Shown here: one piece after another, positions 1 through 5,464 of the stretch
Numbering within the stretch: position 1 is the stretch's first letter
Layout: each line of letters starts with the position of its first letter
Assembly (NCBI GenBank): GCA_038528605.1
Contig: JBCBEP010000169.1
Span: 1 to 5,981 of the forward strand
DNA: 5,981 bases
Source of the DNA: Thermohalobaculum sp038528605
Lineage (GTDB): Bacteria > Pseudomonadota > Alphaproteobacteria > Rhodobacterales > Rhodobacteraceae
Reading direction: 5' to 3'
The notes under the pieces: generated by a model
The model's database searches: none
What the model was told of the DNA's origin: nothing
What the model saw: the letters and a program-made list of their open reading frames with translations, nothing else
Translations under genes and position numbers: made by a program

Positions 1-644
1 GCGCCGACGGTGCCACCCATGCCGGCAGCTTCGACATCGCCTATCTCGGCGTGCTCCCCCACATCGTGGTCATGGCCGCGGGCGACGAGGCGGAGCTCGT
101 GCACATGATCGCCACCTGCCGCGACATCGACGACCGCCCCTCCGCCGTCCGCTACCCGCGCGGTGAGGGCATCGGCGTGGAACTGCCGGTCGAGGGCATG
201 CCGCTCGAGATCGGCAAGGGCCGCATCGTGAAGGAAGGCTCCAAGATCTGCCTCCTCAACTTCGGCGCCCGGCTCAAGGAGTGCTATGTGGCAGCCGAGG
301 AACTCGATGCCCGCGGCCTCTCCACCACCATCGCGGATGCCCGCTTCGCCAAGCCGCTCGACCGTGACCTGATCCTGCGCGTTGTGCGCGAGCACGAGGC
401 GGTCGTGATCCTCGAGGAAGGCTCCGTCGGCGGCTTCTCCAGCGCGGTCTTCCACATGCTGGCGCATGAAGGCGCGCTCGACCAGGGCGCCCGCATTCGC
501 CCGATGGTGCTGCCGGACATCTTCATCGACCAGGACAGCCCGGCCAAGATGTACGACGTGGCGGCCATGAACGCGCCCCACATCGTCGCCCAGGCCCTCG
601 CCGCCCTCGGCCACGACGAAGAAGCCGCCGCCGTCCGCGCCTGA
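1..644 (+). CDS. dxs: 1-deoxy-D-xylulose-5-phosphate synthase, C-terminal part (5' end outside window)
   Basis: This is the last 213 codons of dxs, read in the frame whose first complete codon is at 3 and ending at the TGA at 642-644. Dxs is a cytoplasmic thiamine-diphosphate enzyme that condenses pyruvate with glyceraldehyde 3-phosphate to form DXP, the entry step of the MEP isoprenoid pathway and also a source for thiamine and pyridoxal phosphate. The visible part starts in the transketolase-like pyrimidine-binding domain with DGATHAG, whose His is a conserved substrate-contacting residue. It continues through RYPRG (150-164), whose Arg is linked to substrate phosphate binding in this family. 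The C-terminal domain carries FGARL, ARFAKPLD, EEGSVGGF and LPDIFIDQ, all typical of Dxs. The family is about 640 residues long, so roughly two thirds is missing upstream. The reading frame is intact. The GTG at 51 is internal and is not a start. Confidence 0.97.
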   Translation, partial: ADGATHAGSFDIAYLGVLPHIVVMAAGDEAELVHMIATCRDIDDRPSAVRYPRGEGIGVELPVEGMPLEIGKGRIVKEGSKICLLNFGARLKECYVAAEELDARGLSTTIADARFAKPLDRDLILRVVREHEAVVILEEGSVGGFSSAVFHMLAHEGALDQGARIRPMVLPDIFIDQDSPAKMYDVAAMNAPHIVAQALAALGHDEEAAAVRA

Positions 645-668
645 AGCCCGCGCCTGAGCAGTGGGCCG

Positions 669-1154
669 ATGGCCAATTGGCGCACGCTGTCCGAGCTGGA
701 ATGGCGCGCGCACCCGCTCAACCGGGTGGGCGGCCTCATCGCGGTCGGCGTGGGCCTCTTGATCGTGTTCGAGGTCGTGGTGGCGGCGCTCTCGGCGCTG
801 GTGATGCAGGACTTTCTCATCCACGGCGGCGCGCCCGACCCCGACTTTGCGGAGGCGACCGTCTGGGCGTTTCCCCTCTACGCGGCCCTCGGCTCCTGCG
901 GAACCTTCGCGCTTCTCTGGGCGATCTGGACCCGGTGGCGCTACCTCCCGGAACTGAATGCGGGGATCGTCGCCATCATGGCGCTCGCGGATCGGGCCCA
1001 GGTGTTGATCGACGGGCTGCCGTTCTTCGGGAACAGCACAATCGAGGCCGCAATGCTGCTCGGCTTTTATGCGCTCACCATCGCCTACGCCGCCTACCTC
1101 TTCATCGGCCGCCGGCCCAACGTGATGTTTCGCCGTCGCGAAAGGGTGGCCTGA
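669..1154 (+). CDS. Hypothetical four-helix integral membrane protein
   Basis: This 161-residue protein is of unknown function. I see four hydrophobic stretches at about residues 21-45, 68-88, 97-116 and 127-146. The N-terminus is short and polar, the loop after helix 1 is acidic (PDPDFAE), a basic aromatic turn (WTRWRYLP) follows helix 2, and the C-terminal tail is strongly basic (RRPNVMFRRRERV), which suggests the tail is cytoplasmic. The overall plan, with the LP after helix 2 and a basic tail after helix 4, loosely recalls DUF2569-type membrane proteins, but that is a weak impression from memory. The ATG at 669 lies 24 nt after the dxs stop, so co-transcription with dxs is plausible. No good Shine-Dalgarno sequence precedes the start. 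The frame is preferred over the overlapping frame at 677-1174 because its translation has coherent membrane helices, whereas the other is Arg/Gly/Pro-rich. Confidence 0.8.
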   Translation: MANWRTLSELEWRAHPLNRVGGLIAVGVGLLIVFEVVVAALSALVMQDFLIHGGAPDPDFAEATVWAFPLYAALGSCGTFALLWAIWTRWRYLPELNAGIVAIMALADRAQVLIDGLPFFGNSTIEAAMLLGFYALTIAYAAYLFIGRRPNVMFRRRERVA

Positions 1155-1170
1155 CGCGCACGCAGCGCCG

Positions 1171-1199
1171 TTGATCGCCGGCCTGCCTGGGCTTAAGAG
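1171..1199 (+). promoter_or_regulatory. Promoter-like site for tRNA-Thr
   Basis: A -35-like TTGATC (1171-1176) and a -10-like TAAGAG (1194-1199) are separated by 17 bp and followed by a GC-rich stretch (1202-1210). The expected transcription start near 1205-1207 would leave a leader of about 10 nt before the tRNA. The -10 has the TA at -12/-11 but no T at -7, as described for many Rhodobacter promoters. A GC-rich discriminator is common at stable-RNA promoters under stringent control. This is inference from sequence only. Confidence 0.45.
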
Positions 1200-1215
1200 A
1201 AGCGCGCGCGGGATT

Positions 1216-1288
1216 GCCGGTATAGCTCAGCTGGTAGAGCACCTGATTTGTAATCAGGGGGTCGGGGGTTCGAGCCCCTCTGCCGGCA
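1216..1288 (+). tRNA. tRNA-Thr (anticodon UGU)
   Basis: The sequence folds into a complete 73-nt cloverleaf. The acceptor stem pairs 1216-1222 with 1281-1287, including one U-G pair. The D stem is GCTC/GAGC (1225-1228 / 1237-1240). The anticodon stem is CCTGA/TCAGG (1242-1246 / 1254-1258) around the loop TTTGTAA, which places anticodon TGT at 1249-1251, reading ACA. The variable loop is 5 nt. The T stem pairs 1264-1268 with 1276-1280 (one G-U) around TTCGAGC. The discriminator is A1288. The following bases are CCG, so the terminal CCA is not fully encoded and the last A must be added by the CCA-adding enzyme. No intron is present. The gene stands alone between the dxs-linked membrane protein and the SDR gene. 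Confidence 0.97.
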
Positions 1289-1391
1289 CCGCGCGTCGCC
1301 TCGTCGCAGGCCGTCATATCCCTCCGTGCGCCCTATCTGGGGCGGTGGGTGGCGACAGGCCGCCAGCATGACTTCGACGAAAGGGCGCTTC

Positions 1392-2042
1392 ATGGACATC
1401 CTCGTTATCGGCGGTTCGCGCGGCATCGGGCTCGAGACGGTGAAGGCGGGGCTCGCGGCCGGGCACGGCATGCGGGCCTTCGCCCGGAGCGCCAGCAAGA
1501 TCGGCATTACCGATCCAAACCTGCAGACCATCGATGGCGACGCCCTCGACGAGGGGACGCTGGTCGAGGCGATGAAGGGCTGCGACGCGGTGGTCCAGAC
1601 CATCGGGCTGCCGGTGAACCGCGACACGGTCTTCTCGCCCGTCGATTTCGCCTCGCGCGCCACGGCAACCATGATCGCCGCCATGGAGACCGCCGGTCTC
1701 CGCCGCCTCATTACCGTAACCGGGTTCGGCGCGGGGCGGAGCCGCGAGGCCATGAGCGCCCTCGAGCGCCTCGGCCACGGCGCCGTGCTCGGCCGGATCT
1801 ACGACGACAAGACGCGCCAGGAGCAGGTCATCATGGAGAGCGCCCTCGACTGGACGATCGTGCGCCCCGTGATCCTGACCAACGGCAAGGCGAAGGAGCG
1901 CTACGCCATCCTCATGACGCCGGACGAGTGGCGGAACGGCCTGATCTCCCGCGCGGACGTGGCGGACTTCCTGATCAAGGCCGCCGGGGACGACGCCTAT
2001 ATCCGCACGGACCCCGTGCTTTCGAGCGCCCTCGCGCGTTGA
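1392..2042 (+). CDS. Atypical SDR / NAD(P)H-binding oxidoreductase-like protein
   Basis: This 216-residue cytoplasmic protein has a single Rossmann fold. It begins with the dinucleotide-binding glycine motif VIGGSRGIG (residues 5-13). ARS (31-33) follows beta strand 2, where NADPH-preferring members often carry Arg. GDALD (49-53), VVQTIG (67-72) and VTGFGAG (109-115) line the nucleotide site. LDWTIVRP (152-159) and SRADVADF (186-193) are hallmarks of the NAD(P)H-binding (NmrA / BLVRB-like) atypical SDRs. The classical YxxxK active site is not evident; the nearest match is YDDK at 137-140. The substrate cannot be deduced; a flavin/biliverdin-reductase-like or redox-sensing role are both possible. 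I chose the ATG at 1392 because the fold starts at once and GAAAGGG (1379-1385) sits 6 nt upstream. The in-frame ATG at 1368 and GTG at 1326 would add 8 or 22 unconserved-looking residues. Confidence 0.88.
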   Translation: MDILVIGGSRGIGLETVKAGLAAGHGMRAFARSASKIGITDPNLQTIDGDALDEGTLVEAMKGCDAVVQTIGLPVNRDTVFSPVDFASRATATMIAAMETAGLRRLITVTGFGAGRSREAMSALERLGHGAVLGRIYDDKTRQEQVIMESALDWTIVRPVILTNGKAKERYAILMTPDEWRNGLISRADVADFLIKAAGDDAYIRTDPVLSSALAR

Positions 2043-2068
2043 CCCGCCGCGCCTGCGGGGTCTAGGTC
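2039..2068 (+). promoter_or_regulatory. Promoter-like site for glyQ
   Basis: A -35-like TTGACC (2039-2044) overlaps the stop codon of the SDR gene, and a -10-like TAGGTC lies at 2063-2068 after 18 bp. The expected start near 2074-2076 gives glyQ a leader of about 38 nt. TTGACC is a good alphaproteobacterial -35. The -10 has TA at -12/-11 but C at -7, the same feature as in the other two promoter-like sites in this window. It was predicted by eye only. Confidence 0.45.
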
Positions 2069-2075
2069 TCCGCCA

Positions 2076-2093
2076 CGGCCCGCGCCGGGGCCG
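2076..2093 (+). other. GC-rich hairpin in the glyQ leader
   Basis: CGGCCC (2076-2081) and GGGCCG (2088-2093) form a perfect 6-bp stem with a 6-nt loop. It ends 8 nt before the GGAGG of glyQ and starts almost exactly where transcription from the predicted glyQ promoter would begin. It could protect the 5' end of the mRNA or be incidental in GC-rich DNA. No U-tract follows, so it is not an intrinsic terminator. Confidence 0.35.
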
Positions 2094-2112
2094 CAGCGAG
2101 CGGAGGCCGCGC

Positions 2113-3057
2113 ATGGCACAGGCAAAACCACGGTCCTTCCAGGAGATCCTGCTCCGGCTCTCGCAGTACTGGGCGGCGAACGGCTGCGCCGTGATGCAGC
2201 CCTACGACATGGAGGTGGGGGCAGGCACCTTCCACCCGGCCACCACCCTGCGTGCCCTCGGCCCGCTCTTCTGGGCGGCGGCCTACGTCCAGCCCTCCCG
2301 CCGGCCGACCGACGGGCGCTATGGCGACAACCCCAACCGCCTGCAGCACTATTATCAGTACCAGGTCATCATCAAACCCTCGCCGCCGAACCTGCAGGAG
2401 CTCTATCTCGGCAGCCTCGAGGCCATCGGCATCGATATGGGCCTGCACGACATCCGCTTTGTGGAGGACGACTGGGAGAGCCCGACACTCGGCGCCTGGG
2501 GCCTCGGTTGGGAGGTGTGGTGCGACGGGATGGAGGTCTCCCAGTTCACCTATTTCCAGCAGGTCGGCGGGTACGATTGTCGCCCCGTTTCAGGCGAGCT
2601 CACCTACGGGCTCGAGCGCCTGGCGATGTATGTGCTGGGGATCGACCATGTGATGGACATGCCGTTCAACGACCCCGACGCCCCCATCCCGCTGAAATAT
2701 GGCGACGTGTTCCGTCAGACCGAGCGGGAATACAGCCGCTGGAACTTCGACGTGGCCGATACCGAGGCGCTCTTCCGCCACTTCCGCGATGCCGAGGCGG
2801 AGTGTCAGCGCATTCTTGCGGAGCCGGAGACCGATCCGAAGACCGGGCGCACAATCCTGATGCCCCACCCGGCCTATGACCAGTGCATCAAGGCCAGCCA
2901 CCTCTTCAACCTGCTCGACGCCCGCGGCGTGATCAGCCCGACGGAGCGGCAGGCCTACATCGCCCGGGTGCGAGCGCTGGCAAAGGCCTGCGCCGATGCC
3001 TTCGTGGCGACGGAGGCGGGCGGTGCGCGCGCCGCCGGCGGCGAGGCCGCCGCCTGA
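2113..3057 (+). CDS. glyQ: Glycyl-tRNA synthetase alpha subunit
   Basis: This 314-residue class II catalytic subunit makes glycyl-adenylate and, with the beta subunit GlyS, charges tRNA-Gly in the bacterial alpha2beta2 enzyme in the cytoplasm. The sequence carries the near-invariant GlyQ segments: CAVMQPYDMEVGAGTFHPAT (25-44), YVQPSRRPTDGRYGDNPNR (58-76) with the motif 2 arginines, HYYQYQVIIKPSP (79-91), DDWESPTLGAWGLGWEVWCD (119-138), FTYFQQ (145-150), and GELTYGLERL (161-170) containing motif 3. The C-terminal part (about 195-295) is the helical domain. It ends in an Ala/Gly-rich tail (301-314), and the whole is slightly longer than the E. coli protein of 303 residues. The start is supported by GGAGG at 2102-2106 with 6-nt spacing. 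The stop overlaps the start of the next gene by one base. glyS lies 2.4 kb downstream instead of directly adjacent. Confidence 0.98.
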   Translation: MAQAKPRSFQEILLRLSQYWAANGCAVMQPYDMEVGAGTFHPATTLRALGPLFWAAAYVQPSRRPTDGRYGDNPNRLQHYYQYQVIIKPSPPNLQELYLGSLEAIGIDMGLHDIRFVEDDWESPTLGAWGLGWEVWCDGMEVSQFTYFQQVGGYDCRPVSGELTYGLERLAMYVLGIDHVMDMPFNDPDAPIPLKYGDVFRQTEREYSRWNFDVADTEALFRHFRDAEAECQRILAEPETDPKTGRTILMPHPAYDQCIKASHLFNLLDARGVISPTERQAYIARVRALAKACADAFVATEAGGARAAGGEAAA

Positions 3058-3599
3058 TGGCAACGCCTGGGGAGGCACCCAAAGGCGGCGGGCGCCCCTC
3101 GAGCAGAACCCATCGGGGGCTGCTCGGCGCCGCCACCATCCTCGCGGTCGTGGTCCTCGGCTACATCGCGCTCGAGGAGGGCGCCCCGCCCGGGCCAGAG
3201 GCGATCGACACCAAGGACGCCGACGCCATCGCCGAACTCGTGGCAGAAGGCGTTCTGCCCCCCGGCCTGCCGCAGGGCGCGCGCGTGCGCGCCGTCTGGC
3301 GCGGGCAGGAGCCGGTCATGGAGGTGTGGTTCCACGTGTCGGGCGCGTCGGCAGACGGCCTGCGCGCCTTTCAGGACGAGCTTCGCGGCTTCAATGGCAA
3401 CCTCGTGGCCCTCGGCCGGCTCGGCACGCCGCCCTGGTGGGAGAGCTTCACCGAGCCTGCGGAGCAGAGCGGGATCATCCTGCGCCGCGCGGAGGGGGAG
3501 GGGGGCTTCGTCGTCTGGCGCGTGGAGACCGACCGGCTCCTCCGCATCCGCGGCCGGCGCATGACGGCAACAGCCCGCAGCCTCGGCCTCACGCAGTAA
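3057..3599 (+). CDS. Hypothetical membrane-anchored protein, coupled to glyQ
   Basis: This 180-residue protein belongs to no family I recognise. Residues 1-20 are polar and basic (RTHR just before the membrane), residues 21-38 form one hydrophobic helix, and the remaining 140 residues are soluble. The positive-inside rule places them in the periplasm. The exported part has a short acidic helix (DTKDADAIAELVAEG, 51-65), a Pro-rich turn (PPGLPQG), and then strands and helices with WRGQEPVMEVWFHVSG (81-96) and GTPPWWESFTEP (123-134). It contains no cysteine and no lipobox. The ATG at 3057 overlaps the glyQ TGA as TGATG, so translation is probably coupled by termination-reinitiation; no separate strong ribosome binding site is seen. 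Longer in-frame extension upstream would run inside glyQ and is Arg-rich, so it was not used. The context suggests transcription with glyQ but says nothing firm about function. Confidence 0.82.
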   Translation: MATPGEAPKGGGRPSSRTHRGLLGAATILAVVVLGYIALEEGAPPGPEAIDTKDADAIAELVAEGVLPPGLPQGARVRAVWRGQEPVMEVWFHVSGASADGLRAFQDELRGFNGNLVALGRLGTPPWWESFTEPAEQSGIILRRAEGEGGFVVWRVETDRLLRIRGRRMTATARSLGLTQ

Positions 3600-3613
3600 G
3601 CGCTTCGCAGCGC
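3600..3613 (+). other. Short hairpin directly after a stop codon
   Basis: GCGCT (3600-3604) and AGCGC (3609-3613) pair perfectly around a TCGC tetraloop, beginning on the base after the TAA of the preceding gene. It is followed by more GC repeats and no T-tract, so it is not a standard intrinsic terminator. It may slow ribosomes or protect the 3' end of a processed transcript, or be chance in GC-rich sequence. Confidence 0.35.
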
Positions 3614-3640
3614 GCGCGCCGGCACCCTCGCCAACACCCG

Positions 3641-3665
3641 CTCTGCGGTTTAGATCCCCGCAGAG
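3641..3665 (+). repeat. Perfect 8-bp inverted repeat between the two small membrane-protein genes
   Basis: CTCTGCGG (3641-3648) and CCGCAGAG (3658-3665) are exact reverse complements separated by the AT-richer 9-nt loop TTTAGATCC. The repeat sits 9 nt before the AGGAG of the next gene. It could be an RNA stem-loop that separates expression of upstream and downstream genes, or a DNA operator. There is no T-tract after it, so a Rho-independent terminator is unlikely. It is the most regular inverted repeat I found in the window's intergenic DNA. Confidence 0.5.
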
Positions 3666-3674
3666 AGCTGGGGC

Positions 3675-3679
3675 AGGAG
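3675..3679 (+). promoter_or_regulatory. Strong ribosome binding site deciding the start at 3686
   Basis: AGGAG lies 6 nt before ATG 3686. It is the best-placed Shine-Dalgarno in the window apart from glyQ and fixes the start of the 144-residue protein, whose frame stays open far upstream to 2996. Confidence 0.75.
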
Positions 3680-3685
3680 ACATCG

Positions 3686-4120
3686 ATGAACGGCAAATGG
3701 CTCATGGGCGGCTTGATCGGCTTCACCGCCGTCTTCGCCGTCGGCCTCTGGTATGCCCAGTTCTACGCCTTCTACGACAGCTTCGAGGCCGAGGCGGTCG
3801 AGATTGGCGGCCGCAGCTACGCCGTCACCGCCTTCGAAGGGATCGACGCCACCACATCGCCCCTCAAGCTCCGTGCCTGCTTCCAGATGGCCGAGGCGCC
3901 CGAGGCCCCCGCCTATGCGCGCGCCGTGCCGCTGGTGGCGCCGAGCTGGTTCGACTGCTTCGACGCCGAGAGCCTCTCCCGCGCGCTCGAGAGCGGCGAG
4001 GCCGTGGCCTTCCTCGCGGCCGAGGAGGAGTTCGACGGTACGGAACGCGTGGTGATGCGCTACCCTGACGGCCGCGCCTTCATGTGGCGCCAGCTGGATG
4101 AGCGGTTCGCGGAGCAGTAG
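3686..4120 (+). CDS. DUF6446-like single-pass membrane protein
   Basis: This 144-residue protein resembles the small DUF6446 proteins of Rhodobacteraceae, which I recall beginning MNGK, having one anchor helix, and lying near the glycyl-tRNA synthetase genes; some are labelled histidine kinase in databases without showing kinase motifs. Here residues 6-24 form the membrane helix, followed by an aromatic segment (WYAQFYAFYDSF, 22-33) and a probable periplasmic domain. Recognisable blocks are FEGIDATTSPLKLRACF (50-66), VPLVAPSWFDCFDAE (81-95), AVAFLAAEEEFDGTERVVMRYPDG (about 106-129) and FMWRQLDERF (132-141). Cys65 and Cys91 are the only cysteines and could form a disulfide. No histidine kinase, ATPase or other catalytic motif is visible. 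The ATG at 3686 has AGGAG at 6-nt spacing. The family assignment is from memory; the function is unknown. Confidence 0.85.
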   Translation: MNGKWLMGGLIGFTAVFAVGLWYAQFYAFYDSFEAEAVEIGGRSYAVTAFEGIDATTSPLKLRACFQMAEAPEAPAYARAVPLVAPSWFDCFDAESLSRALESGEAVAFLAAEEEFDGTERVVMRYPDGRAFMWRQLDERFAEQ

Positions 4121-4125
4121 ACGAG

Positions 4126-5358
4126 ATGGAACCCGCAGAGGGCCTGGGGCCGATCGAGATCAATGCGTTCGCCGCGCTCACCCTCGGCATCGTCGTCTAT
4201 TTCGCCGGTGAGCGGCTGACCAACCGCTTCCCCGCCCTCGCGCGCTACAGCATTCCCGAGCCTGTGAGCGGCGGCCTCGCGGCGGCGCTCATCGCCCTCG
4301 CCGTGGTCCTGATCACGGATCGGCAGGTCTCCTACGACCTGACGGCGCGCGATGCCCTCCTCGTCTACTTCTTCACCACCGTGGGCCTCAACGCGCGGCT
4401 GGCGGATCTGCTGAAGGGCGGCCCCGTGCTCGGCATCCTCCTCGCCCTCACCCTCGGCTTCATGGTGGTCCAGACGCTCGTGGGCGCCATGGGTGCCACG
4501 CTCTTCGGCCTGCCCATGGCCGGCGGCGTGATGCTGGGCACAGCCTCCCTCATCGGCGGGCACGGCACGGCCATCGCCTGGGGGCCCGTGGTGCAAGGCA
4601 CCTACGGCGTGGCGGGCGCGGCGGAGCTCGGCATCGCCGCGGCCACCGTCGGCCTGATCCTCGCCAGCGTCCTCGGCGGTCCCGTCGCGGGCTTTCTCAT
4701 CAAGCGCCACGGCCTCGCCCGGCCCCTGACCGAGACCAAAACATCCCTCGAAGCGCCGCCGCCGGTGGCCGATGGCGCCGAGAGCGGCGCCGTCACGCAT
4801 GGGGACCTCATGTCCGCCGTGCTCTGGATCCATGTGGCCATGATGCTCGGCATCGCGCTGCATGAAGCGCTCGAACAGATCGGGTTCATGCTGCCCGTCT
4901 TCGTGCCCTGCCTCCTCTCCGGCATCCTGCTCACCAACACCGTCCCCGCCGCCTTCCCCCGGCTCGACTGGCCGTCCCACACCCCGGCCATGAGCCTTGT
5001 CGCGGGCTTCAGCCTCTCGGTGTTCCTCTCCATGTCGCTGATGAGCATGGAGCTCTGGACGCTCGCCTCGAGCGCCGGGGTGCTCGCCTTCACCATGGCG
5101 TTGCAGACCGCCGCGGCCGCCGCCTTCGTGATCCTGGTGGTCTTCCGCGCGATGGGGCGGGACTATACGGCCGCCGTCCTCTCGGCCGGGTTCGCGGGCT
5201 TCGCCCTCGGCGCCACGCCTACCGCCATCGCCAACATGAACGCGGTCACCCAGCGCTACGGGCCGGCCCCCCTCGCCTTCATCGTGCTGCCCCTCGTCTC
5301 CGCCTTCTTCGTCGATCTCGCCAACGCCTTCCTGATCCAGACCTTCCTCTCGCTCTGA
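4126..5358 (+). CDS. gltS: Sodium/glutamate symporter, GltS type (ESS family)
   Basis: This 410-residue inner-membrane protein closely matches the GltS / ESS family, which imports glutamate with sodium. E. coli GltS has 401 residues, so the length is full. The two homologous halves are both present. The N-half has YSIPEPVSGGLAAAL (41-55), YFFTTVGLNA (81-90) and the signature SLIGGHGTAIAWGP (141-154). A polar cytoplasmic linker lies at about 192-228. The C-half has FSLSVFLSMSLMSMELW (295-311), FRAMGRDYTAA (340-350), the matching signature GFALGATPTAIANM (358-371) and PLVSAFFVDLANAFLIQ (389-405). The GGHGT and GATPT segments correspond to the re-entrant loops of the family. The ATG at 4126 follows the previous stop by 5 nt; a GGAG at 4111-4114 is rather far upstream, so translation may depend on the preceding gene. 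Glutamate as substrate is a family inference. Confidence 0.93.
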   Translation: MEPAEGLGPIEINAFAALTLGIVVYFAGERLTNRFPALARYSIPEPVSGGLAAALIALAVVLITDRQVSYDLTARDALLVYFFTTVGLNARLADLLKGGPVLGILLALTLGFMVVQTLVGAMGATLFGLPMAGGVMLGTASLIGGHGTAIAWGPVVQGTYGVAGAAELGIAAATVGLILASVLGGPVAGFLIKRHGLARPLTETKTSLEAPPPVADGAESGAVTHGDLMSAVLWIHVAMMLGIALHEALEQIGFMLPVFVPCLLSGILLTNTVPAAFPRLDWPSHTPAMSLVAGFSLSVFLSMSLMSMELWTLASSAGVLAFTMALQTAAAAAFVILVVFRAMGRDYTAAVLSAGFAGFALGATPTAIANMNAVTQRYGPAPLAFIVLPLVSAFFVDLANAFLIQTFLSL

Positions 5359-5374
5359 GGCGGCCTTTCGAGGT

Positions 5375-5403
5375 TTGAACTGGCGCGCGGCGGGGGCTAA
5401 GGA
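5375..5403 (+). promoter_or_regulatory. Promoter-like site for glyS
   Basis: TTGAAC (5375-5380) and TAAGGA (5398-5403) are 17 bp apart in the 106-nt gltS-glyS gap and are followed by a GC-rich discriminator (GTGCGCGCGG, 5404-5413). The predicted start near 5409-5411 gives a leader of about 55 nt. The design closely parallels the tRNA-Thr site (TTGATC, 17 bp, TAAGAG, GCGCGCG) and again lacks T at -7. It would let glyS be transcribed separately from the genes upstream. Confidence 0.45.
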
Positions 5404-5464
5404 GTGCGCGCGGCACCCCGGCGGCGCCGCATCGAAGCCCTCCATCCCAGTCAGGCCGCGCCCC

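Noticed and set aside
1326..1391. Longer SDR start at GTG 1326 or ATG 1368
   Set aside because: The added residues precede the usual first strand of the fold, while GAAAGGG is well placed for ATG 1392. The 1368 start cannot be fully excluded.
1289..1391. Search for a terminator or promoter between tRNA-Thr and the SDR gene
   Set aside because: No TTGANC-type pair and no stable stem with a T-tract were found; the SDR may be read through from the tRNA promoter, but nothing in the sequence shows it.
1193..1753. Minus-strand frame of 186 codons
   Set aside because: It runs across the tRNA-Thr gene on the opposite strand and into the SDR gene, which rules out a sensible protein gene.
2043..2059. 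Possible terminator CCCGC...GCGGG after the SDR gene
   Set aside because: Only 5 bp with no following T-tract, and it lies within the spacer of the predicted glyQ promoter.
1314..2114. Minus-strand frame of 266 codons opposite the SDR gene
   Set aside because: Arg/Gly/His-rich translation without motifs, opposite a well-supported Rossmann-fold protein.
2996..3685. Upstream extension of the DUF6446-like reading frame
   Set aside because: The frame is open through the end of glyQ and the next gene but translates to Arg/Pro-rich shadow sequence; the strong AGGAG fixes the start at 3686.
3686..4120. Histidine kinase label sometimes attached to this kind of protein
   Set aside because: The 144 residues contain no H-box, N-box or G-box ATP-binding motifs and are too short for a kinase.
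5364..5376. Possible hairpin CCT-TTCG-AGG after gltS
   Set aside because: Only three Watson-Crick pairs plus wobble pairs, too weak to call a terminator.
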